Shown piece by piece: positions 13,024 to 22,929 of a stretch of 64,000 bases of DNA (position 1 is its first letter; each line of letters starts with the position of its first letter). The notes under the pieces are model-generated. The model did no database searches. It worked only from the letters and a program-made list of their open reading frames with translations, and was not told the origin of the DNA. This stretch comes from Sycobia sp. Sy_11 (Eukaryota; Arthropoda; Insecta; Hymenoptera; Epichrysomallidae), in assembly GCA_018907035.1 (NCBI GenBank), contig JACCIC010000094.1:1981001-2045000 (forward strand), written 5' to 3'. Made by a program: the position numbers and the translations under genes.

Positions 13024-13710
13024 ATTGTTTTGATCGGTTTTAATTAATAAAATAAGATCTATTTGCTATCATATAAAAAAGAATATTCGTCTGATTCTTA
13101 TAAAATTAAGCTAATTCTTTGTAAATAAAAATTTTCAATTAATTATGATATATTTTTTAAATTATATATGAAGTGAATTTAGATAAATTGTAAGTATACC
13201 TAATAGAAAACTAGCTGCTGTAAAAAATGGATGGTTCCATAAACTTTGTGTAAATGGAACTGCTGAAGTATTAGGATCAGTCAGCCAATACCAAGCACCA
13301 ACAGCTGTACATATTGATATCAGACCTAATAAAACTAAAGATACTAATTTGTAGTAAAAAATTTAAATAGTAGATTTAATTGTAATTACTATTAATTAAA
13401 TCAATTAATTTTAAGAAACAATTAGTTATACTAAGTCAATGAATTTCATAATGTTTTAATATTTGTAAATATGAATGAATGATAAACAATAACATACTTC
13501 TCCACCTTAGTGTTGCTGGTTGTGAACTTGAAATAACCTCCGTTAGTCGCCTCTCAAAAGCTTTTAAGTCTACAAATATGAATTAAAATGATTGTATTAT
13601 TTCACATAACCTATAATTATTTACATTGATTTAAAAATCTAAGATTCTTAGATAATTTTTTGTACGATTTAAAAATACTTGCCTTCACAAACTGTCTGAT
13701 CAAGAGACAT
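12659..13710 (-). CDS. CNEP1R1: Nuclear envelope phosphatase-regulatory subunit 1 (CNEP1R1/TMEM188)
   Basis: Four exons on the minus strand, 13710-13683, 13569-13498, 13325-13200 and 12816-12659, join in phase to 127 aa (human 125 aa). Visible family features: an N-terminal [11 protein letters not shown] segment, a first membrane segment around residues 35-48 ([14 protein letters not shown]), the conserved SLWNHPFFT (~61-69), a second membrane segment (~68-84), and the near-invariant C-terminus [14 protein letters not shown]. The family partners the phosphatase CTDNEP1/Dullard at the nuclear envelope and ER to dephosphorylate lipin, so it acts in phospholipid and triglyceride control. The first intron starts with GC rather than GT (GAAG|GCAAGT), a known minor donor class; the other introns are GT-AG. 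The last intron contains a (TA)n run at 12978-13020. Confidence 0.95.
12978..13020. repeat. (TA)n microsatellite in a CNEP1R1 intron
   Basis: A pure TA run of over 20 units inside the intron between coding exons 3 and 4 of CNEP1R1. Confidence 0.95.
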
Positions 13711-14354
13711 GTTTTCTTGATAATTGATTTTACATTTATAAAATAATTTTCTTAGAAAACCGAAAACTAGGCTGATATCCGATATACGCAGAATAATCAA
13801 GATCTAAAAATATAAACACTAAAGCTAAAGAATCTGAATTCCATCAGTCATAAACACAGGAGTCCCAACAATCCATATCACAACCATCAGCCCCAACCCA
13901 ACCCATCAACCGCTTCTCTAAAACCAGAATCCTCCAAACTTACATCTGCTTACATTATGAAACTGTAATTTATATCAAAAAATTCTTACACAAAATTACA
14001 CATAAACTACTCCTCTATAACTAATAGCTCAGTTTTTTTTAATTTAGTATTTTACTGTGTATACTATACTACTATTATTTTATTATTATTTATTATTATT
14101 TTTATTATTTTAATATTAAAATTTAATATTATTAGGATGACGTTTTTTTCAATACGAGTTTATAGAACAAATATAAAAATTATAAAAAAAACAAAATTTT
14201 ACAAAATTATTTTGGCAATGTGTGAATTATTTTGTAGCAAAATATTAAGCAAATGGTTTTTATTTACAAATATTTATCGACTGAAAAACATCTAAATCTT
14301 TGAGCACACGCGTTTTTTCGTGTTCTTTTTTACTATTTTTAAATGAATCATTTT
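13711..14354. other. CNEP1R1 upstream region with a C-rich, G-poor patch
   Basis: Probably 5' UTR and promoter of the minus-strand CNEP1R1 gene. About 13845-13960 is strikingly C-rich and nearly devoid of G on the + strand (for example CAGCCCCAACCCAACCCATC), unlike its AT-rich neighbours. The rest (14030-14350) is AT-rich, with no gene seen. Confidence 0.35.
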
Positions 14355-14994
14355 AGAATCGTGTAATCACCAAAAGGCCTCCAGTAAGTTGCCGATAAGT
14401 AGATATGGCAAATTGGCAATGCTGGAATCTGCTGGAATGCATTTTCCTATACTCCACATTATGAAACTGCAAGTTTTCCGCTGTTGACGTAATCAGAGGA
14501 AATAAACGTTTAGATACGGTATTTTGACGTACTAGTGACATACTGGATATCGTTCCGTTAGGTTTGATTCAGTCAGCAGCTGATAGCGTTCATTATTATA
14601 AAACTCTATCGAACAGCTGGTCGCGTCCAGTCGCTGCTGCTCAGTTTCATATACATACATGTGTATAAACAAGTTTAGTGTAAACATTTGCATCTATATT
14701 ACATATTTGAATTTAAATAAAAGACTTTTTAGAGAAGGTTACAAACCGAATTTTAATAGTTTTTACAATGGGCAATCGAGTACAATTACTTATAAGGGAC
14801 TGGGTGGAGCCCAAAATGTATACTTAATAATCAGTTTTATTTATTAATTAGATTATTTAATTTAATAAAATTAAATGAATATAAAAATATTATAACTTAT
14901 TTGTGTTATACGCATACTTGGTTTAAATATTTTGCTTTTTACATTTAACAGAATTATTTATATTTATGAATTAATTGTATATATTTATATATTA

Positions 14995-15047
<53 letters not shown>

Positions 15048-15971
15048 GTATATAATACGTACTAAATAATTATATATAAGTTTGTAAACTTCATAAATAT
15101 AAATAATTCTAATTCATAATTAATAAAGAAAACTGATTATTAAGTATATATTTTAGGTTCCATCTCGTCCCTTATAAGTAATCGTACTCGATTGTCTATT
15201 ATAAATACTATTAAAATTCGATTTGAAACTAACGAACACATATTGTATTACTTGCATATATATATTATATCATATCATATCATAATCATAATCATATCAT
15301 ATCATAATAATTTATAAAGACAAAGCGTGTTTTTGTTTGTACACGATAACCAAAACAACTACTGAACCGATTGTTCTGAAATTGGACATATAGATTTTAT
15401 ATTATGTTGGGAAGGGCATAGGCTATGATTTTTATTGAAAATCATTTTACTTTCATCAATAAATTAAGTTAATGGTTTGAACAATCACTTTCACCAGCTG
15501 CCACTAGGTGGCATCTTGAATCACGAACATCAACACAAAGTAGTCCGCTTAAAGTATTAATACTAGGCCAGCTCAGACGAATGTTCATATCTAACTTTGG
15601 GATTCGTATCCATAAAGGAGGTGTGACGTTAGTCGGTATTACCTTTTTTGTTCTTCAAGTTAATCTGACATTACTCTCACACCTTATGGATATCTTTTGA
15701 GTTTTACAAATTTTATTTGTTCTTACGTAGGAAAATGTCTATGTCTCTGTCTCTGTCTCTGTCTTTTTTTCTCCTCTTATAAAATGGTTCTGTATGCCAA
15801 ATTATTATTTTGTTATATAAATTTTGTTATTATATTGTTATATATTGTTGATAAATTATATTTTTGTTTTTATACGTTATATTAACTTCAGAATTGGTAC
15901 AAAAGACTGTTTTTTTTAGTTTGAACAAAAGAAGTGATGGCAAAATAGGGTTCTTTACCAACAATTTCGAA

Positions 15972-16022
<51 letters not shown>

Positions 16023-16858
16023 TCACTTTTGCATACAAAGGCAATATCCAAACGACTAGAAATATATCTTAATTATTTAATTTAATTCCACAAAACAATA
16101 TAGCGCACCAAATATTATCTGTTAATAATAGTTTTTAATATTAAAGATAATGACAGCAATTGATAAACGTTATTTGAAGTTGACAACGATTCCGGAATAG
16201 TCTACGAAAGATATCAAGAAGACGAGCCCGAAGGGAATATATCACAATAGAAGGTAAATCACACAAAAGATTCTGCCATTCAATTTGTCCAGGATTTCAT
16301 CCATTCACGTCACTTAAAAAACTGTATAAACTCTTAGATTTGTATAGAATAATTGTAAATGTAAGTTTTATATTTTAATCATTATAATTAAACGCATATG
16401 ACACTATTCCTCTGATTTTTTTCCTTAGCATAGGTGAATCTCACGTTTCTATACATATAAAGTAGATAATAAAATAGCTTCTTTAAAAAGTCTTATATTT
16501 AATTTAAATATGTAATACAGATGCAAACGTTTACTCTAATCTTGCTTATTATACACATACATGTATATCGACGTGTTCAGCAGACCAGCTGTTCGACGGA
16601 GTTTTATGAAAATGGATGCGATCAGCTTAGCTGCTTACTGAAGCAAACTTAACGGAACGATATCCCAGTAAGTCACCAGTAAGTTAAAATACCATATCTG
16701 ACCGTTTATTTCCTCTGATTACGTCAACAGCAGAAAAATTGCAGTTTCATAACCGTTCATGATATTTACATGGGGAGTATAGGAAAATGCATTCTAGCAT
16801 TGCTAGAACTACTTATCGAAAATTTACTGGAGACCTTTCAGAACAGATCCCATGTATG
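14355..16858. mobile_element. Large palindromic (foldback-like) repeat with ~500-bp arms, interrupted
   Basis: The outer left arm (14355-14715) is an inverted copy of 16485-16858. Shared blocks include CTGTTGACGTAATCAGAGGAAATAA and GATATCGTTCCGTTA and their complements. The inner left arm (14720-14870) is an inverted copy of 15100-15235, which shares the ACTTATAAGGGAC and TATACTTAATAATCAGTTTT blocks. The centre is a long (TA)n run (14999-15043). The right arm is split by an insertion of about 1.25 kb (15236-16484). No transposase frame exists. The two open frames 14353-14541 (-) and 14659-14847 (+) are arm sequence, not genes. Confidence 0.75.
15236..16484. mobile_element. Unclassified insertion splitting the right arm of the palindrome
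   Basis: Sequence present between the two halves of the right arm and absent from the left arm. It contains a CATAT/CATAA microsatellite (15255-15310) and a block around ACAACTACTGAACCGATTGT (about 15353-15374) of a type common in insect repeats. It also has a CTGTCT microsatellite (15736-15762) and a (TA)n run (15974-16020). I see no coding frame and no clear terminal repeats, so its class is unknown; it could also be more than one insertion. Confidence 0.45.
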
Positions 16859-17939
16859 AAGAACCATATTATCAAAAAACCATAGTTAATTGATCATTCG
16901 ATGTTTTACTTGATTATTTACACATAATAATTTAATTATTAGTAAATTCATTTTTTAGTTTATTAATCACAAAATTATCGTTAACGATAATATTTAAAAA
17001 GATTTACCTAAAACTTAATTTTCTAATTCGTATGAGAAGCGGTGTAATTAGATGTAACGGTATAATAGTGTAAATCGAGGTAATTCGACATATCTCGAGT
17101 AGAAATGTAATGAAGGCGCAGATGAAGGCTAGCTCAGGCCCTGTACAGGCTACCTAAATAAGCTTAAACAGAAATACAGGCGAGAGACAGGACAGACAGC
17201 CCATACCAGAAATGCCCATATAGCTTGTGTTTGCAACACAACCTAACCCCGTTATCTTGTATTCAATATAGTTTAGTTGAGTGACATATATGAATCATAT
17301 ATGAGTGATTATGGAAGGTAGAGAATAGAAGTGGAAATTCCGTTCGATTTACACATAATCATGACAAAAATATATATTAGCACGCTAGCATAAATTACAA
17401 TCTTCTATTATTACATTGATTAATATTATTATTATTATTATTTTTGTTATTACTTTTTTATATAATGTTCTTTTTAATATTACTAATACTAATAGTGCTA
17501 CTACTTTTGATATTATTATTTCGAACAGTATGTTTACGTGTTTTTTCGGTGAATATCCTTACTATCACGTAGTGGAAGTGCCATATTGTATCTCTAATAA
17601 GGCGCGTCTTCACGCCTATTAAGAATTGCATTATATAGGATTGTTTTAGAGCCTATTTTCTTTTTATATGATAGATTATTAGTATGTTGTTTTTATCTTG
17701 TATGTAATTTTTTTCAACTAAGTATATGAAAGCTGCGGGAAACATAAAGCCCATTTTTAATGTTGTTTGCAAATATAATTCGTTTGGAAAAAGTGTAATA
17801 AATATTAGACTATTTTCTTTTATTTTTAATGTTTGAGTATAGTGATTTCTCGTAATTTTTAGTACGTGACAATCAATATGGTGTATGACAATCAATATAT
17901 TTTGTTTTTTATATATTTACGAAAATTGCTTTGTAGGGA
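16859..17939. other. AT-rich DNA without supported genes
   Basis: Contains an ATT-rich low-complexity patch (17424-17530) and a GC-balanced patch near 17100-17240. Open frames at 17416-17622 (+) and 17653-17895 (-) are low-complexity and not recognised. Confidence 0.35.
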
Positions 17940-20900
17940 CCTGTAGGAGTTGAGTCAGGCTCTTATGTATTTCCTTTCAAAGACTCTAAATTTTTCCATT
18001 ATTGAGGCTATGCTGCTGTACCAAATTGGAGAACCATATGTTAATATTGATCTTATTAACGCTTGATAGCATATCATTTTTGTTGTACACTGGAGTTGTT
18101 TATTATAAAATAATCATAAGTTAGTTGAATATCAACGTGTTGTTTATAGTTTAAATTATTATCTATATTGACACCTAGATATCGTAATCAGTTTTTATGT
18201 AGTATAATTTCTCCATTGTTTAATTTTTCTCTAATTTCAAAGGTTTTATAATGCTGTCTTTCTACTGGACCTAGGGCGCTTAATTTTGGATGGAAAAGGA
18301 TGGTTTTACATTTTAAGGCGTTAATTTTTAATTTCCATCTAGTGTAATAATTATTTATATTTATAAAAAGTTCTTGTAGCTCGGATTCTATTTTTTTTAT
18401 TTTATTATCTGTGATCTAAATATCAGATCATCAGCAAAGGCTAGAGCGTTTATGTGTTGAGTCATTTAGATCAAAGAGATTCAGGAGCTTGCTATTGAAT
18501 ATATTGAAAAGAATTGGAGAATTTACAGTGCCTTGTTGCAAACGATTTTTATATAGAAGTTTTTGGATGTTATATTAGTGCCATCGGTTTTAATTAGGTA
18601 TACGGGGAAATTCTTTTGAATCATTTTATAGATATGTCTTTCAGTACACACAGTATCGAAGGCTTTTTCTAGATCTATTGAACTAACTGTTATGCAGTTT
18701 TTTGAGTTCATAGCCTAGCAGATATCCGACATTAATTTATTTATTGCGTAAGTGGTAGAGTGTTTGTGTTAGAAACCGAATTGATTTTCAGGGATTATAT
18801 TATTTTTTGTGCACATGGTAACTAATGAGATGTTAATAATCATTTCGTATAATGTCCTGATATTACAGAGAAGGCTTATGGGATGTAGATTAGAGAGAGA
18901 CGAGCTAACTTTATCCTTCTTTATAATCGCAGTGAGTTGAGTTTTTTTTCAATTTGTTAGCTAAAAGTATGTTATTTAATGCATTGTTAAAGATTATTGT
19001 GAAGTACCACTTTATTTTATCGGAGACATGTTTAAGGATTATGTTTGGGATACCATCAAGGCCGGCTCATTTTTTATTGTTTAATTTGACTATAATTATT
19101 TTTAATTCAAAAAAACTTGTAAAATATTTAATTTCTGAAGTAGGTTGTTTAGGGTTGGGGAAAATCTGAAGTATTTTCGTTTGTGAATAAAGTGATAGTT
19201 TTGTTTTCTTTTTCATATTGCTCCATTTCTTTTTTGAGTTTATCCTTACGAGTTCAAACTATTTTGCTAAGATTTGGCTTTCCTATATGATTATTTTGAT
19301 TGTGAGTTTTGGAAAAATGTGTACCTAATACATTTAATTTTTCGGTGTGAGTCATTATGATAAAATTTCCTTCAGTATCTTTATTAATATTTTCTAAGGA
19401 TACATTCGCTTCAAGTAAAAGGACAGCTTTGTTTCGAGGTAGTTTGAGAAATGAGGTGGAATTGGATCCTTAGGTCTGAAAATTTGTTAATTTGGGGAAA
19501 CATTTTAGATAATTTTTTTTGTGGGATGTTCTTTATTTTGTTCGACCAGTATTGGTTTATGACTATTACAAATTCTTATTTTAGTATTTTTCTTAAGTTA
19601 TATATGAGATAATCCAAAAACTCTAATTCTTCTTTTTTACTATAGCTATAATTTCGTTTTATTTTATTTATTTGCAACAATGTGTAGCTTTTACCTCGTT
19701 GTAATTTCCTAATTTTATTAATATACATTTCGTAGCAGTCTTTTCGAATCATTCTAGGTACGGATTCGTTATTGAATGAATTGATTACAGACTGATGTTA
19801 TTGAATATTTCGAGATCGCAATTTCTATCGAAGATTTTTTACAGTTTCTTAAATTTGATTTTTGAAATTTGTATGAGGGCATATCTGTAAACATTGAGGA
19901 GCCATTTATTTAAGTTATTTATATTTATATTCATGATTAGCGCATTATGATCACTATCGTAGTCAATAGTTTCGAGAGTATTTTCAGGTTGCTGATTTGT
20001 TATTTCTAGGCGAATGTCTATTAGATTTAGAAATTCATAGGTTTTTTGTTAGTATAGCTCTTCCACCCCCTTAACTTGAGTTTTGTTTCAGATAAAGACT
20101 AAATCGGGGATTTCTCTTGTAACGGTGCGCGTGTCCGCCTCGAGCACGAGGACGGCGGGCACGGCCGTTGCAAATCTGTGCCCGGCTGGGCTTAGCCCCG
20201 AAGGATTCCGGCGAGGGAGAGGGGCGGTTCGCGAGTGGCGAAATATCGCGTTCAGGACTGCGCGTGGGATAGGGCGGCCAATGGGGCACACTTGAAATAA
20301 TAAAATAATAAAAATAATTAAAATTGAAATAAGTTTTAATGGCGCAGTGCTAAACATACAAATACAATTCAGCGCCTATATACGAGGCGTGCGGGACGCA
20401 GGCCGAGGGTCGCCGAGGCGACGGCGCGCGAGGCGACGGCGCGCGAGGAGTTCGGGAAGAGAGAGAGAGAAAAGGGGCTGCCACTTACAGGGAGCCGGAG
20501 CTCGTAGGTCTCGCAACGCGTTCTCGTCCGGCAGTAGCGCCTTCCTTTGCCGGGGGCGGCGGTGACGTTGTCCTCCGGGGGCCCCGGGATGGGGCGGTTA
20601 TTCCGCGTAGATGGGGTCGGACGACAATTCGTCCGCTCGAGCTCGTGTTCGGCGCGTATGCACTGCACACCCTCACACCACTGTGGCACAGCAAGCGCGT
20701 CAAATCGGGCACTCTCCCCGAAGACGAGGTACGAGGCGGGGGGGAACCTTGGAGCACAAGGCAGGTTCCCACACGCGATTAGTCGCGGCACGGCGGTAGC
20801 AACCGAAAAAAAAGAAACGGACGACGTGCGTAGAAGGCCGGTAACGACGCGTTGTCTTAGCTCGCGGCTTTTTCCCTTTCTCTCTGTTTCTTCGCACGCG

Positions 20901-21690
20901 TGGCTGTCTCTCCCCACTCCCCGCTCTCTCTCTCACTTACCTCTCCGCCGGTAGTTGTGCGTCGGCCTGTAACAGATAAACATTTCTACATACAAATATA
21001 CAAATACATATGTACATGCTACGGCTAGAGAGAGAGAGAGAGAGAGCAACGGGACGGGGAAAGCAAGCGCACGCAGTGCTTGCGTTCCTCGTCACACTCT
21101 ATTTAATAAGGTTAACATGCTTAGTCTTCTTTGTTTCGAAATTAAGGAATTTACATTAATTGAAATTATTTTTAAATATTTAAGTGTTAATCTATAATGA
21201 TCTTAAAGGCTATTTTTTAATAAGATCAGTGTTATGGTTGGCCATCATTGATACTATTGATTGTGTTAAAAATGAAATCTATTCTCTTATCTTGGTATTT
21301 TACTAGTTATTTAATACATTTAATTGAGTTTGCTGCTTGCTTAGATTTCTGGATTACTTGTGGGTTTATACTTTCGGGAGAGGTAATTTCAATTTGTCTT
21401 TTTTTAAAACACCCGAAACTTTTAGATTAGGCGTAATTGTGTGTACTTATTTTGGCAATGCGAGCATTTTTTGCGTAATTCTAATAGTTTAGGGCAACCT
21501 TTGTAAGACGCTGGATGTCCCTAATTTTTACAATTAACACAGTATATTTTTTCTGTACCAGTTAAGCTATCTTTTGAAATTTTGCATTCACCAGTGCCGT
21601 GGGGCTCAATACATTTTACGCAACGATATTTAAGGTCACAGTTCTGTGAGCTGTCTCCTAAATAAATTAGGTTAGAATAAAGTTTATAAA
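17940..21690 (-). mobile_element. Decayed Jockey-like non-LTR retrotransposon
   Basis: Read on the minus strand from right to left. ORF1 zinc knuckles (CVKCIEPHGTGEC, then CVNCKN-stop-GHPASYKGC) lie at about 21460-21640. The endonuclease start (IISINVNSLISKQRR, about 21110-21175) is cut by a solo LTR (20118-21096) and resumes with IPDLVF and SETKL at about 20080-20113. The endonuclease motif SDHNAL is at about 19935-19955. Reverse transcriptase motifs are IDLEKAFDT (about 18650-18676), QGTVNSPILFNIF (about 18500-18540), the catalytic FADD (18427-18438) and a thumb motif YLGVNID (about 18160-18182). The C2HC pair typical of Jockey ORF1 proteins supports the clade. Many stops and frameshifts: it is inactive. 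Confidence 0.8.
20118..21096. mobile_element. Solo LTR (979 bp) with 4-bp target site duplication
   Basis: A GC-rich block begins TGTAACGG and ends CGTCACA on the + strand, so it has TG...CA ends. It is flanked by CTCT at 20114-20117 and again at 21097-21100. Removing the block plus one CTCT makes the interrupted Jockey endonuclease frame contiguous in phase, which is independent support for the exact boundaries. AATAAA-type signals occur near 20299. A 4-bp duplication fits Ty3/Gypsy better than Copia (5 bp). No internal element sequence remains. The long open frames inside it (for example 20369-20917 -, 20547-20954 +) are chance frames in GC-rich DNA. Confidence 0.8.
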
Positions 21691-21714
21691 ATTTAAATTG
21701 TTTAGTGACAAAAA

Positions 21715-22929
21715 AAACGTCTCCTGGTTCTCACGATTAGGTACTTTGGCCTATTTTCAACCCGCCTAGGCCCTTGGTCGTTCAACCCGCCACCAAATTT
21801 GTTCTACTGCGCACTGTGAAGAGAAATCCAATTCTCACTCTCGCTCAACCCGCCAAAGTTTGAATTGGATTTTTTCCCGTAATTCTATTTTTCTTTTAAA
21901 GACGTTGCTGGGGTGTGGACGGCAAATAAATCTAACTTGCTTACAAAAAATTATAAAAAATCTTTATTACTAAAATACTAAAATTTAACAAAAATTATAA
22001 TCTTTCGGCGCCGCTGCGCCAGCTGCTGTTTTGGCTTCTTTGTCTACTGGTCGTGCGCCGTTGTCTGCTGCAACAGTAAATCATAAAATATTTCCTTTAT
22101 GATTTAATAAAAGCAAGAAAATATTTATATTTATCATTTTATACAAATTTAACGCTCCGCGCGAGTGTATTACAAATCCTAATAATATTTCAACCTAATT
22201 CTATATTACGTGATCGCGTCCCGCGCTCTAAGTGTGCTGAGACTTGTCGCCTGCTATCGCGCCGACGACAGGTCCCCCTCGATTAGCCAATCTCGAGGCC
22301 GCTGGCACACTGAAATCCTGCAGTCACCGCGGCTCTATTTGATATTTGGGAGAGAGCACTCGCTCTCCCCTTACCGTACCATATCACGCCTAGTTGTCGC
22401 TTGCGAGAATTCGCGAATCAATTCGCGAATTCTCGCTCGTCGCTACTCTTCGAGCCGCCTGAGGCCCGACAGCGCTCGCGCGTCTTCGCGATACTGCTGG
22501 CGCTTTCACCCGCGCCGCGGCGCGCCACGAAGCCGTCGGCACTCCCCCCTTCGCCGCGCCGCGCCGCTCGTGACTTCGCGAGTTCAATGGTTCGTGAGTT
22601 AAATATAATATAATAATTTGCGCGACTCTATGTGCTCGTCGCATCTCTCTCTTCCCCTGGCCTATGAAGGACCATGAGTCGTTAGGCTTTAATAAATAAA
22701 ATTCTAATTCTAATTCTCCCGTGGAGAGTGAAACGCGGTCTTATTACACAATATTATAAATACAAAATTATACGGAGGAAACTACAATTTCTAATGTGGC
22801 TGGATTCGCCGAAAGAAACCGCGAGACAACGGATTAATTACATGTAATTGCAAAAAAAAAATAAAATTAATATTAAATTAAAAAAAAAATTAAAAGCTGT
22901 AGGTTTTTCTATACAGAAGGCTCCTGTTC
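21715..22929. other. Mixed-composition, LTR- or leader-like DNA upstream of the Gypsy pol remnant
   Basis: Alternates AT-rich and GC-rich segments, with a strongly GC-rich part at 22210-22600. It carries an AATAAATAAA signal near 22690 and a 34-nt palindrome at 22403-22436. The position just 5' of the Gypsy pol remnant suggests an LTR or leader, but I found no matching second copy downstream. The open frames here (22210-22602 +, 22390-22644 -) have no recognisable content. Confidence 0.35.
22403..22436. repeat. Perfect 34-nt palindrome (16-bp arms, 2-nt spacer)
   Basis: GCGAGAATTCGCGAAT, spacer CA, then its exact reverse complement. It can form a perfect hairpin or cruciform. Confidence 0.95.

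Noticed and set aside
20369..20954. Long open frames on both strands (182 aa minus, 135 aa plus) in the GC-rich block
   Set aside because: They lie wholly inside the solo LTR, overlap each other in opposite directions and have no domain; GC-rich DNA has few stops by chance.
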